A DNA stretch of 64,000 nt, taken from NCBI GenBank assembly GCA_002633005.1, contig NMRA01000153.1, positions 434,784 through 498,783 of the forward strand. The letters are read 5' to 3'. Both the position numbers and the translations under genes were made by a program. The stretch's first letter is position 1. Each line of letters starts with the position of its first letter. The notes under the pieces were generated by a model. The model saw nothing but the letters and a program-made list of their open reading frames with translations. It ran no database searches and was not told the DNA's origin. The stretch is from Phoronis australis. Lineage: Eukaryota; Phoronida; Phoronidae. Below are positions 1 through 12,823 of the stretch, one piece after another.

Positions 1-86
1 CATCCTCCAAGCATGTCGTTTGAAATTAACTCTTTTGCTGGATAATCAAAGTTTAACTACATTGAGACGGGACTATACAAGAATAC

Positions 87-3000
87 CTGTATCAACTGAT
101 GCTCTTTCTTAAATTCCTTTTCATCTGCTTCGAGCAGAGCGATTCCTTCACCTACAAAGTAAGGTGAAGAGAAATTGGAAACAAGATGAAAGTGTAACAC
201 ATCTCTGTTGCCTGCTTATACTGATAAGTGTCTTAAATTGACTTTCATAGGAAGCAAGCACAACAAAAAATAAACATTGAGTTTATAAGAGTTTCCCTTC
301 TAACCATAACACAACAAAAATCAACATCTGCACAATTAAAAGTATTTTCTAAAAATAATATGGCTATTTTTAAATTAATAAGACATTTCGTAAAACCTAC
401 CATCAGACATAAACTGTTCATCTGGAAACTCTCCATCAGTGAACATTCCAGCTTCACTCAAATTGAAGGGGTTTGATCCACCCTCACCAACACCTAATGA
501 TCCCCCAAAGCCCAGCTCTCCCCCCTCAAAGTCGGCAAATATCCCTCCGCCATGTTCAGACGCTGCAAACATTGTGAACACAAGTTAATAAAGAGCATGA
601 CTGTGTTCATCCGAGACTACACGTGTTCATCAAATGACAAAGAAACTGTTTAAAATGCCTTTGATTTTTAAGCATGAGTTACTTTTGACGTGTTTTATTG
701 ATTGATTGCAAGAAATAAAACTTCAACAGAAATCAAGTGTATCAGTTCTCACACAAAATATGGAAATCAGTTGTAAGTTCACACAGTTTAAAAATATCTA
801 CATTAAGAGTTTATGGACTGTAAATATTTTGGAAGGGGGAGGGGCACTAGAATTGTAGAGTGAACACTGCTGCCAGTGGCAGAGAATTGCAAAAAAAAAC
901 ATGCCACTTATCTTGATCTATCAAGATATCAAGGACGAGTACAAAAAAGCAAAAAAGTGAAGAGTAACAAGTCACTTAATCTAAATTTTAATAAAGATAA
1001 CTTAAATTAAATCATCTCAATACAAACCGTCATGACAAACATGACAAAAACACACCAGTTACACAGCAGTTACACAGCAGTTACACAGCAGTTACACAGC
1101 AGTTACACAGCAGTTACACAGCAGTTACACAGCAGTTACACAGCAGTTACACACCAGTTACACAGCAGTTACACACCAGTTACACACTGTATTGTCTCAG
1201 CTGATACAATCATTTATACAGCTTATTGAAGTACTAGTTTGTCAGCAGCCCTTCATTAACACAGGTTTAATGGAAAACACGACTGAACCTTCCATTGGAC
1301 ATCTTGGTGTACAGATCTACCAGAAGGCAATTCTAAAGCAAATTGCCAATAAACATTACAATGAAACAAGCCAAAATAAGATCGGAAATTGCCTAGAGTA
1401 TGAGCGAGTGTACATCAAGTAATCAAACACAAAGATCAGTCGTGATTTCAATCAAGTTTAGTTTATTTAAGAATACGTTTTGTCTATTTTGAGATCGAAT
1501 GTGATACACTGAGTTTTGAATCCAACGGAGAATGTAAAAGCAAACTTATGCAAACACAGAAACAATTTGACTGATACAAGGGCAGGATTTCAACTGTTTA
1601 AGTTACTGAGACGGGCTTCTTCCAAACTCAACCTACCTAAACCCTCAACATTCAGACCCTTACTTATGACTAGGCTTGGATCCGATGGACCACCAAATGG
1701 CGACATCTGGTGGCCAGCGACATTTAGTCCGCCAACTCCCTGCAGAAAAAGAAAGGACTAGTCACACACTATAACCGTTGACAAATACGGCTTAGTTCTT
1801 TGAACTACATATGACATAACTTATGACACATAGATAAATAAAACAGAGGAAAATCCCAATACAATTGATAGATACTTAAATAAAATTTGCTACAAGCTGT
1901 ATCACACATGCGCACCAATCTTCTATGACTGAATGTAAACAATGACCGCTTCAAATTGCTAAACACGATACAGAAATAACACTTCCTCAAGTTACATGAA
2001 CATTGCGAAGGCAGGCTCATCGAAACTATTTACCCATGATTCCTTGAATACATTATCGGGGGTCAAAGTGCGGTCCATCTCATCTCTGCCCCTGGACTGC
2101 ATTGGCACAGGCGTGGCCGTTGTATCATCAGTCACTGGTAGTTCACCATTGACTTCACCTCTCTCAGCTGTCGCGTCACACTGACTGTCCGGGAATGCAT
2201 TCTCTAAGTTGAAGTCACTTTGGTCTAACCAGGCAGGTGGCTGGGGGTCATCTTCCTGCGTCACCATGTGTCCGTTGTCGTAATTAGTAGGTGCTAAAAA
2301 TTGGGAATCTAGACGAGAGTCGCGATCGTTTCCCTACAAAGATATAATAAAACATTTTATTAAATTTACGCACCATGCGTCACATGATGAAAAATGATGA
2401 CAAACTCCCTTCTTGAAAGATGATGTGACCTAGATAAAATTCCAATTCATTTAAAGTTTTAACAAAACAAGTGTACTATTTGCATGTCTTTGGAATCACT
2501 AAAAAAAGTTTGGAATTTTGCAATATAAAGAAAAACTTACGGTATTTCTTTCTAAGTTAACAATTGTTCCAAATAAGAATTCACACGACTTTTGCGGACA
2601 CAGCTGGACTCTTGCATGTTATGACACCAGTGCAGTGCGTCGAGACACAAAGCTGAATAATCCCAACGAGGACACTGATTTATCTCGTTCCTGGAGGTAA
2701 AAACTGCACTCTGGTGCCTACCTGAATGCTAACAGCGCTTGAAGACATCTCGCCGTCAAACGAGGCCCCGGACAAGCTTCTAGTTCTGTAATCCACACCT
2801 GAAGCAAACCTGACGTGAACGTCATCTACAGATGAGTGGAGTTCTTGTAAATCATCACCGATGGGCCTAATTCGAGTCTGTGCCTGAAAACAGGGAATAA
2901 ATGAATAAAATCTTTCCCAGTTCACAAGTCTCAATCACTTGGGATCACAAAACATTTCCAAGATAGCTCACCTTTTGCAGAAACCAAGAAATGCAATGAG

Positions 3001-6000
3001 ACGGTAAAGGGGACGACTGTGTTTAGCTGGCCAGGCACTATCCTGCAAAGATAGCCCTAGCTCATATCCCCAGGGCTTGTGAAGGGGAACACTGTTTCAG
3101 TTCAGGATCAAGTGACTTCAACCCCTACTTCACTGATGGGTTGACTACACTCATCTCACTTAGAGCCAAATACACCACTTTGATAAATAACTAGGCCAAC
3201 ACAAACATGATGGAACTGTCAACTACTAACTACCTATAGATGGCACCACCAGACACGCAACTATAAATTACTCACTAAACTACAGATGGCACCACCAGAC
3301 ACTCACAGATGTAACTGTCACTACTCACCTCACTACATATGGCACCACTAGACACACATGGTGAAACTAATAATTAATCACCAGGCTATCTTGTCACCAC
3401 ATAAAAATGCCACTCTTTGTGCGGCCTACCTCAGGGTCATCTTCCTGAAACTGTGGGGGTCGTGAGAAGTCATTTCTGCCCACAAATCCCATAGTCCTGA
3501 GTACATCCAGGGTCGTCTGTTGCCTCTGACTGGTGTCTAGAGAACGTCTTAAATTCACCGAATCACTAATGGAAGGAATGCAGTAAAACAAGCTTTAATA
3601 ACAAATGCACAGAAAGCGAGATATATACATCTTAAAACAAAAAGACATTATATTTGCACAGAAGATATACATTTCTGTCAGATGGCCTGGGACATTTCAC
3701 AAAACATGTATTTCAATCAAAAGATCAAAATTATTTTCCTTCAAATAACTAAGTTTTTGGACCCATGTAAGTAAAAAATGAGTCAAACACCATCTACACA
3801 AATCACTACTTCCTTTTCAGATCATCCTCACGATTAGCCAAAAATAAAAGTGCCTGATTGCTAATTCCAAGAGATATCCCTGGAAAGGAGCTGACAACCT
3901 CATGCTATAAACAAATGTGAACGAACTGATTACCAGTCTATCACCTTGTCAGCTGCCTGTCACATTTATCTCCCTCGTTTACCTGGCATTGAGTCTTCTG
4001 CCCCCTCCCTCTGTCTCCCCAACCCCCTCCGCCAGTTCTCTCTCCCCAATGTCTTGCTGAGTGTCACTGCCGCGGCTAGACACACTGCCAGAACTTCCTG
4101 CTCCTTCAAGTCCTGAATCGAATATACACAACTACAGACAATCACTCGCATGACACATTGCCATCAAACAGCTCATACTTAGGATGATGATAGGAGAATA
4201 ACAAATTCTACAAATTTAAGAACCTATGCAGCATCCTCATCAATCTAATGTCCAGTGCTTAAGTAACGGTATCTCTGGTTTGGGCAGCAATACCGACACT
4301 AAATAGAGTTAATGCTGTGTTTTCTAAGTAATATGTCATTAAGGGGCAAAAATATCAAGTTATAACTAAACTTCGTTAAAAATACAACTAGACTTTTCCT
4401 TTGCAAGCTTGATACTGGTATGCTCGTAGTGTACGAACAGTCTCCTTTCATCAGCTCGTGTTTCAATTTGTTTGTTTATGTCTCTCGGTGTTTTACTTCA
4501 TACCTGCACACCTGAAGAAAGGAGACTGTTCCGATACTACGAACATACCAGTATCAAGCTTGCAAACAAAAAGTCAAAGTTTGTGTAAATGAAGGGCTGC
4601 TACCGAACTACACTTATAACAAAACAGAAACAAAATTAGCTTTCCCACAGCAACAGAATGTCAAAACTTTGAGGTTACATTCAACACCAGACACACATTT
4701 TGATCGCAATTCAACTTCACTATTTGACTGGTGTTACACGTTCCAATGGACTGAAACTTCACTCAACAGGGAAGTGAAAACATCAGTGGGCATCTTGATA
4801 TCAGATTCTCTATCCAGATCACCCATGTTTGTGTTTTTGCAAATACACTTTTCTTATTGGTCAACATACCAGGCCGGGACAACCTTCCCTCTTCATTGTC
4901 TCCACCCTCCACACTGTGGTCTCTCTCCATTGGCGGTTTTCGTGTGGCATTTACCTATCAGAGTTATAAAATGAAGTCACACTTCAAGTGCAAGTAGTTG
5001 TAACTTAAAAAGTAGACACACCCTCACATGAATAGAGAAGATAAATGAACAAAAATCTCTAACAGCCCTATCACGATCATACTAACAATTGGTAGACATG
5101 AGATAAGATATAAAGCATTCATAACGTACAGTTAAGTTGATGAATATTAATTCAAACATCAGTTAGAATTCAACATATCATGAGCGCTGTTTGGGGACAT
5201 CCAGTTTCCCACAATGGTGAATGTTAAATGTTTTGATTTAATTTTGGGATCCGAAGAAGTTGTGAAATATGGGCACTTCTTGTTTTCTGTGGTTACGTTG
5301 TAGTCGGAATGGAGCTCATCGGTGATATTTTTGACTTAATAAACAGCTAGTCTTATTTCATCATAGTTTGAACTTCGCCACTCATGACTGGTCGACGTAG
5401 CACTCAATATAACTTTAGTAAGTGCAGTTGCAAGTTTAGGGCCTACACTACACCAAGCCACTAACCAGCCTAGCTGCTTCCAGCTCATCTTCTGTGTCAA
5501 TCTCACTTTCACAGTTGTCAGTGCCAGCTCCCTGACCTCTGACCCCTGGGTCTGGGTCACCATCTGCAATTTGCTTATGATAATTACCCACGGCAGGAAC
5601 AACAATACACCATATTATGAATGATTGCAAATTAAATCTTTTACTTTATCCACACACATTTCCACATCACTGTCAAGTTCAAACAATGCAAAATACAAAC
5701 CTAATAATTAATATCACCAGTTATTGCAACACACTATTTTAGCTAACTGTTATTCAGAGCACAGCCACACGGAGCAAAGCAAGGACACTGCCTGAGTTTT
5801 TAAGAGTAAAGGGAAAATGTCAAAATGAGTGCTGAGTACATACAACTGCATTGATTTTTCAATTAAGCTTTTCAAGAAATAAACATTTACCTCCAAACGT
5901 TAGCGAAACCTGACTGCTAAGGAACCTGTCTCTTTGTTGCTCACGTCCAACAGCTGTGCCAAACATGGGACTGCGCCTGAAGTATCTTTGATCCAAACTT

Positions 6001-9000
6001 GACTGCCCATTCAGCTTATCTGCAGGAAAAATGAATAATAATGTTGCATTCTAATTAACAGAGCTTATCAATTGGAATTTCACCAAAAGTGTCAGTTAAA
6101 AGGACTCGGTATCCCTCTGAACTCAAGTGTCCGGCCAGTGTGTATTTGAACAGAGCATCCAGCATGTTGCTGTTCAAATATATGTCGGTAGGACACTAAG
6201 GCCAGTAGTTGACAGACTCTCTCTCTGCTGCTCAACTATAATATGATTTAACAATGCTTGAGAGAGAGCAGTTTCGACCATTACTTAACTGCACAATTTG
6301 ACCAGACTTTAATATCACTCATAATTATCAACATTCTCAAAAATGACCAAAAGCAGTACACTTGATTGGACAGAGTATCTGTGACTCACAGCTGATTGGC
6401 CAGGCTATCTGTGACTCACAGTTGATTGGCCACACAATATGAGACTCACTGCTGATTGACAAGATTATATTTGACACACAGCTGATTGGCTAGAACATTT
6501 AATTCAAGCTACTCCAATGCTTCTTCACTCAGAGTTGTAAAACATGGAAGATTTGAGGCTTCCAACCCCTCTTCATAACAAATAAAGACTACAACCAAAA
6601 ACCTGGTCACTCTCACTAACACATTCTCAAGAATTCAACGGAATGGGCTAAAATTGTGAAGGAATAGAATGCAATAAGAGTAAAAACAGTGCCGCGTTCG
6701 AGGCAATTTTAAGACCACAGTTCCCAGTCTACGTGCATTCCTTCCCCAATTCATTTTATTTCCAGGACTGATATGGATGTTCCAAGAAAAGTTTGGTGTA
6801 ACTAGGCTTCATCACGTTCAACAGTCGACTTTACCTGTTCTGTTCATTTCAGACAGCCCTTTGCCCTCCGCCTCATCACACTCTTGACCCTCTCCTTCAA
6901 AGTGACCACCAGTGTGTCTCTCTAACAACTCCTCTTCCTTATCGCCACCAACTGCAGCTGTGAATGACGACTGTGAGCTCACACAGTCATGTATGTCAAC
7001 CTCCGCTCCCGTCGTCTGCTTTGCACTGCTAACTCGTTGGAAGTTCACTGGACCAGATTCTTTGTCCGGAACAGAGTCTTTGCCCAAACCTGTGAATGTG
7101 TCATCCAGCTCTTCAGCTTCGAAATCGCTGAAATCCTCGTCGAACTTCATCAGCTCGTCTTCGGCAAACTTCACCTCGTGAACACTAATGTCCACATCCG
7201 CGTCATTGCGGAACATCATGGACATGACAGGTGGCTCCCCCTGACGACCTTCCGCTGATTTACTACTAGGGGGATTACCAACATTAGTTTTCTTCTTCAC
7301 CGTGTCAGTATCATGATTGAAAGGCTGACGTCGCACTGTGCCTAAGTTCTTGGGTGGAGCATCGTCCTCATCACTATGGTAACCACCCACAGTCACATTT
7401 TCTTTCGCATAGCTTTTCAGACGGTTCCTAGGTAGAGAGCAGGCCAGAAGCTCAGCCTTGGAAAGGTTCTTGTCAGGGCTGGTCTCTAACAGCATGCTAT
7501 TAGACAAATCTACAAATGAAAAAACGACTGGTTTCAACACATGGTCAAAGGGCAAGAGGTCAATATTTGGTACATATACTAAAATCACTTCAATTGCCCT
7601 GGTAGGACAGAATAAAATTGAAAGATTTACTAATTGTTTTCTAAGTACTTGTCTCATAGAAGCTAAACAATCTGAGACTGGAAGAACAATGTGTCAAGCG
7701 TAACGCATATTAATTTCTAGAAAGTCCAAGAAAAGAAATTCTAAAGTGTTTATTTCGTTCCAATGACTGATTTACATTAATTTTTAAACTGCTCTAGAAA
7801 CTATTTACCTCCAATACCCTCCAGCTGGAGGATACCCATAGATGATCTAGATGAAGAGTCCAGGAGAGGCACCTTCCCAAACTGACTCTCAATACTTTGA
7901 GTCTTCAGCAAACCACTTCAAAAAACACAAACTAAATACAACACAAGTTGGTAGATGTAGCAGGAGTAGAAAATAGCGCGGCCAAACACAAGGAATACTC
8001 CCATAATACAGAGAATAGAGGACCAATTAGATAGTACAGACGGAAGCTACCACAATAAGAATCCCATATTTAATGGTAATCCATCATTCATTTTGAAACA
8101 GATGATGAACTCTTAAGGTCATGTGGGACCCAAGAAAAATGTCCAAGTTTAGCCAACTTCAGAGCATCGTATGAAATGAACTTTCACATACTACTCACTA
8201 CTTGCACAAATTCGTCATTATGCTTGAAAACAAGGTGTTGTGTCCAATCTACAACAGTTCTACATGTTTGGAACATGCGCGCTTTCAAGTATGCGTTGTT
8301 AAAATTGATGTTAAAACAAGGCATCGCGTCCCAAACAACAATGCACAACAATAATCTCTTGCAGCACCACCAAAGCGTGCAAGTAGTGAACACTTTATAC
8401 CCTGTTTGCCCATACAATGTTAGGAAGTGTGTTTATAATGATCCAACTTTGCAAGAAAAGTTATCAAAAATAGAAGTTATGATTATTATGAAAATGACCA
8501 GAAACTGCATAAAACAAAAAGTAAATTATGTTTTAGAAAACAGTAGCACCAACTTTGAGATTTCACCTTGAAAGCAAATATTAAACGAAATGTGGTCACG
8601 TTAATAATCTACCACGATTTTTTGCTAACTTTTCCTAAAAAAGACATGGCCACATGACTCAATCAATAGCATACTGGCATCATGATAAAAATCAATTTCT
8701 ATACGCCTTCTACTATCAGAAAATATATACAGTTTACTAAGTTAAATATTAGGCTGAATGCATTTGTAGATAAAGTCCTACATAACCTTTAACTCATATA
8801 TCAGTTTCTTTGGTTCACAGAGGCTGGTTGTCATGACATTTACCACGGTAACCTCTAAAAGAAGCTTATGCAGTGATATGCACACAAAAAGCTTGTATTT
8901 TACACTAGAACTGAAAGAAAGAATGTAAATCTAGACTGAACAGTCACACAGTTTCCAACAAAAGCCAATAACAATGTGCCAATCTTACTCTCAGGCCATT

Positions 9001-9705
9001 TCAGTAAACTTAAAGACCATTATGGCATTATCGGGGAAACCTGGACACACCTTTCTTGATCATGCGCTGTTCTCACTGAGGGGGTCTTGTCATCAGAAAA
9101 TGAGAATTTGACGAGAGGTAAGTCTTCCAAGCCGGGAGCAGGGGAGTCGGTTGTTGCATTGAGCAGAGAATCAATTAGCAGTTGACCACCGGCAGGTCTG
9201 AAGTAAAGTACATAATTTAACAACAACACATATCTCAGCAACGTGTACGAGTCACAAGCAGCTGGAAATTCATTAAAAAGAACATTTAATTGACTAATCT
9301 CAAAAACTTTTTCCTGCAGAGACGTTTAAAAGAGTGGCATGGAAGTATGGAAATCAAACTATATTTAAAATAACAACTGGTATTTTAAACACAATATTAT
9401 CTCTAGAAAAAGTTGTTGCATTTCATAAATGTGATACTCCAATGGAGCTTAACAATTTCCAGAAACATTCACGATATTCGGCTCTAAAATCGAGGCATCG
9501 AGGGCCATGCTAAGTATTCAAAGAAACATCACAGAGCAAACCTCTTCTTCGCTGGCTCATTCCTCTGAACTGTGGAAGCAGCCAGAGGTGCTGGCGTGCA
9601 AAAGATTGTCTTCTCATCCACAGTACTCTTACGACCTTGTGCAGTCAGAAAGGAAGACAAATCCCCCTCCGCAAACAGACCAGAGGAAGAATCGCTATTG
9701 TCCAT
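87..9705 (-). CDS. CEP192: CEP192/SPD-2 centrosomal scaffold, N-terminal part (14 exons, runs off left edge)
   Basis: CEP192 (SPD-2) builds the pericentriolar material and recruits centriole-duplication and mitotic kinases. Coding exons in transcript order: 9705-9542, 9197-9051, 7915-7809, 7509-6835, 6019-5891, 5563-5466, 4954-4870, 4112-3983, 3565-3430, 2883-2722, 2333-2034, 1739-1637, 562-401, 151-87. Every junction is GT-AG and the phases agree, giving 821 codons without a stop. Identity rests on the last two exons: GEGIALLEADEKEFKKEHQ follows an EQFMSD segment, matching the human stretch around AQDEEEFNKEHQFIQ. The N-terminal SFLT motif is a weak further match. The rest is disordered and acidic (about residues 256-280, EDFSDFEAEELDD), as usual for this half. 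The C-terminal ASH-type domains would lie left of the window. The start ATG at 9705 sits two bases after an acceptor, so a 5' UTR exon, or further coding, may lie upstream. Identity is fairly sure, individual exon edges less so. Confidence 0.82.
1054..1188. repeat. 11-bp tandem repeat in a CEP192 intron
   Basis: About twelve copies of an 11-bp unit, CAGTTACACAG, with a few units carrying CACAC in place of CACAG. It lies in the intron between the exons at 1637 and 562. Because 11 is not a multiple of three, the array reads as a repeating 11-residue peptide on the plus strand, which creates a spurious open frame. Confidence 0.9.
3220..3366. repeat. Degenerate tandem repeat in a CEP192 intron
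   Basis: Three diverged copies of a unit of roughly 65-70 bp containing ATGGCACCAC(C/T)AGACAC and an ACTCAC(C/T)... spacer. The array sits between the CEP192 exons at 2883 and 3430. It shows no coding signal. Confidence 0.6.
4388..4578. repeat. Foldback (inverted repeat) element in a CEP192 intron
   Basis: Arms of about 60 bp at 4388-4452 and 4512-4578 are near-perfect reverse complements (GCAAGCTTGATACTGGTATG on the left arm), separated by about 60 bp. It lies in the intron between the CEP192 exons at 4870 and 4112. The form fits a miniature foldback transposon; no clear target duplication was found. Confidence 0.7.
6363..6497. repeat. Degenerate minisatellite in a CEP192 intron
   Basis: Four to five diverged copies of a unit of about 36 bp around CACAGCTGATTGGCCA, in the intron between the exons at 6835 and 6019. 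The units carry ATTGG (CCAAT-box-like) cores, but the intronic position gives no reason to call them regulatory. Confidence 0.65.
6835..7509 (-). CDS. CEP192: CEP192 large acidic exon (exon 4 of those visible)
   Basis: This is the longest visible coding exon of the CEP192 gene (675 bp; phase 2 nt + 224 codons + 1 nt). It starts after TTTGTAG and ends at ACAG|GTAAAG. It is low in hydrophobic residues and has clustered Asp/Glu, including GGYHSDEDD and the block AEDELMKFDEDFSDFEAEEL. In vertebrate CEP192 an acidic stretch in the N-terminal part binds the Polo-box region of PLK4. This block is the best candidate for that role here, but that is inference because the flanking residues do not align by eye. 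Confidence 0.75.
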
Positions 9706-9707
9706 GC

Positions 9708-10065
9708 CTAAAATTATAAAGCATTCATTCATTGCCTTTTAAGGTGATTGTCGACTAGCATTTCATCAAATAACATCTAACTGTCCATTTTCAACCCTAC
9801 GGTAATTGTTCACTTATTCGGCACACAATATGGCGGAACAGTGAAATTTTACTTTTTCAAATTACTCATCAAAAATTAAACTTATGAATATTCTAGTCTA
9901 TTATTAGCTTGGATTAAACAGTTTAAATGTCATAAAACAACATTGGTAAAGTTTCTATAACTTTCAGCTAGGTACATAACCAGCACCTGAAAAATACAAA
10001 TTACCATGTTTGGCAATGGGTTTAAATGTGAAATAAGTGAAGAATAACTGTTTCCTGAATCCTGG
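9708..10065. other. 5' flank of CEP192, no gene recognised
   Basis: This stretch follows the acceptor of the first visible CEP192 coding exon. It may hold a 5' UTR exon or promoter, but I see no supported donor, TATA box or CpG-rich core. It ends where the older dispersed repeat begins. Confidence 0.4.
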
Positions 10066-10069
10066 GTGG

Positions 10070-12640
10070 GTATACTAAATATGCAGCTTTGCACCGATGT
10101 GGGTAAACAAGTGGTAAGATAAAATCTGACACAAAATTAGTGTCACTACAAACTACAGTCTTCCTTGAGTAAACTAAATTATTTAACGGTGTTGGAAAAA
10201 ATGGCGTTCTACCGTTATTCAGCTGCTAAAGTTATGGAGCGATCTTTAGCAATGGCTTTCGGCGGCATGAAATATTGTGTCACCTATTGGCCAGTTTCTT
10301 TTTTCACCGATCCTTCAATCAACTGTATGTTCTTCTTTCACGAGGTTGTGTACACGTCACAAGAAATTATCGGAACTGGTTTCACTTCATTATAACAGGG
10401 CTCGACGCTATTAAAATCGCCAGGTCGCATTTTGCGACTTAGCCAAAATCCCAGGTCGCATTTTCAAAATCCAGCTGGCATTCGTAAATGCCAGGTCGCA
10501 AAATTTTCCCGCCATTTTTACGCGCCAAAATAGATTTTTTAGATCATCGAGAAAATGTTTAGATTATGCTCTTACCTGCAGCGTTAAATACTCACAAATT
10601 TCGGATCTCAAAATTGACTTCATTCATGCAGGTACGGCCTTACCGTTCTTCACGACCGCCATTGAAAGACTCTAGAGCGCAAGGCAAGTTGCCGACGTGA
10701 AAGTTGAATCAGTGCTCTCTAACTGATTTGTGCATTCGAGAAGCTAAATTTGCAATGTGAAAAGGGAGAAAATGCCATGCCCATTGAAAAAAGTATCCGG
10801 GATTTTGTTAGATCTGGCCTGCTACCGGCTGTCATCAAAGTCGTTAACGATTCAAACTAACTCGGGTAATGGCGAGTTTGGTCCTCAATACATTCCAAGT
10901 ACGGGAAAATACGTCAGTCACAAAACGACACACATCAGTCACTAGTGTTAACTTTCTTTCCGAGGTATAAAACAAAGCCGGGATTTGGTTTTTACATATT
11001 TTGAAAAGACGTTTTTGAAAACTGAATTTGTGTAAAATGAAAGTGACACACCATATAAGCTGAGTGTCAAATTTAAACCACACGCGGTTGTTTGTAGTGC
11101 GCTATGATGGGCGCTAGCTTGAACTGTGGGCACTTAATTGGAAATTCTCAAAATTTAAGGGGGAACTTTTAATAAATCAGTGAGCGCTTATTATGAAACA
11201 CTTTAAAGGTAGGGAGTAGGCTTGTGCGTGAGCATAGTCGTTAACCTCAGTGTTTGCAGTAATAAGATATTAAAACGCTGCAATGGTAAGAAACGTTATA
11301 ATACATGTAATAGGATTTTGCGAGGCAAACTCCATCTAGTAGGGGTGACTTTTTTGATATCGTTACCACCTTCTGTACATTGTACTCTTTTTAGCCACCC
11401 GAAATGATTTTGTTTTAACTGCCCGCTTCAGCCGTAACAAGGTTGTTTCTATAGGAGTCTGAACATTTTACGGCGACGGTGGTTCGGGGAGCAAAAAGTT
11501 GCCGGGGGGTGTATAAAATGAAGAATGAAAAGTGCGCTAACTTGAACCACAATTTCGCATCTAGTGCCAGTTTAGTTGCAATAGCTGGCTACGAGCATAG
11601 AATACAGGGTTTCCAGAACATCGACCTCGGGAAACATCGGAACAGGAAAACGTCAGTTCTGGGTTATATCGGTCCCGGGACATCGGGTCTTTTATAACCG
11701 CTGGGAATCTGAGTTCATTTTCAAATAAACCAGAGCCAAGCCGGTATACTCTTTCATTTAGGACTGTCGCTGTTCTTTGAAGTGGTGCGCACGCGTGAGT
11801 TCACGCACTTGAATCGCTGGAGTAGGCCTACACTTAACGTTGGCAACAACGTGTNTGAATCCGGGAATTTACAAAAGTGGCCGATAGTGTTAGCCAATGA
11901 AACGTGTCAAAGATCGATTCTGCATATCCCATGTTCACGCGACTTGCTTACATGTCATCGGGAGGGCTGTTCTCGGTTAGTGGTCTTTTGAACTTGGATT
12001 TGGCAACAACCAAATAACAGTCGGATTAACAAGAGCTGCTTTGTATTTGCCTTGTATCTGTTGAGAAGTATAAAAACTCAGCTCGCATTCGTTGGAAATT
12101 CCAGGTCGCATTTTGCGACTTGATACGAGCTGACATAAATCTCAGCTCGCATTTCCAAATTTCAGGTCGCAAATGTGCAGCTCGTTATGTCGAGCTCTGT
12201 ATTATAAGTTTTCAGAATTTTGATACCGAAAAAACAAATTTCAGAGGAAATTTTGCTGCTGCCAACTATCATCATCTCCCGAGAGATGTCGCAAAAATTT
12301 AGGAAATGGCGCATGCGCGTGACACGAGCTTACTGTTTTCAAAACGACAACATACTTTTTATTGTTAGAAAAGGCGAAGAGTTACGCAAGAAAATGATGT
12401 TTATTGTATTGTTTTTCACTTAAACAACTGTAACGGGCAAGGTTTAGTGTCAGTTGATTCCCAGATTTTGCATGCACCCCCGCCACCCCGTCCGGTCTTT
12501 AGCTTTACATGTTGATACGAGTTTCACGGCGAGGTGACGAGCAGAACTACCCTGGCTGTGTGTAATTTCGGGGTCAACGGAAGAAATACACACTTATTTT
12601 GACGACAGTCTTCATACAGCTAGCTGGCTGGCTACAGCTC
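10070..12640 (+). repeat. Older dispersed repeat, copy 1, interrupted by a hAT-like insertion
   Basis: The segments 10070-10395 and 12208-12640 together align, in opposite orientation, with about 59890-60665. Shared blocks include TATTGGCCAGTTTCTTTTTT, TATCGGAACTGGTTTCACTT and GACGCATGCG-like sequence. The alignment is continuous in the other copy, so the intervening 1.8 kb here is a later insertion. The open frame in the first segment is not maintained in the other copy and no protein domain was recognised. Confidence 0.8.
10396..12199. mobile_element. Non-autonomous hAT-like DNA transposon, 1.8 kb
   Basis: The ends are CAGGGCTCGAC and GTCGAGCTCTG, terminal inverted repeats of 11 bp with one mismatch and the CAGNG start typical of hAT elements. 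They are flanked by CATTATAA (10388-10395) and TATTATAA (12200-12207), an 8-bp target duplication with one change. Subterminal copies of CAGGTCGCATTTTGCGACTT and related GGTCGCA or AGCTCGCA motifs occur at both ends, as in hAT transposase-binding regions. No transposase is recognisable, so it is probably non-autonomous. It contains an ambiguous base at 11855. Confidence 0.82.
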
Positions 12641-12823
12641 ATTATGAAGTTGCCCTAAACATGGATGCTGACCATAATGTGATCATCCCATTATAGAAAT
12701 TTTTATCGAGTTGAAATTAAAAAAATACATCAACGGCCTCCTGGGATATCCTTATATGTTCGAGTGATACTTATTAGGACAGACTGGTCGACCGTCGACG
12801 GGACTTCGAACGGTTTACTACAC

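Noticed and set aside
1992-2033. In-frame stop after ...ESWVNSFDEPAFAMFM as the end of the CEP192-like gene
   Set aside because: A donor TGG|GTAAAT at 2034/2033 lies before the stop. It leads in phase to exons at 1739-1637, 562-401 and 151-87, the last of which carries the clearest CEP192 similarity.
6912-7258. Plus-strand open frames within the large CEP192 exon
   Set aside because: They are antisense shadows of a coding exon whose phase joins correctly to its neighbours.
10388-12207. TTATAA at both ends as a piggyBac target site
   Set aside because: The termini CAGGGCTCGAC/GTCGAGCTCTG and the 8-bp flanks fit hAT better; TTATAA is just part of the duplicated CATTATAA/TATTATAA.
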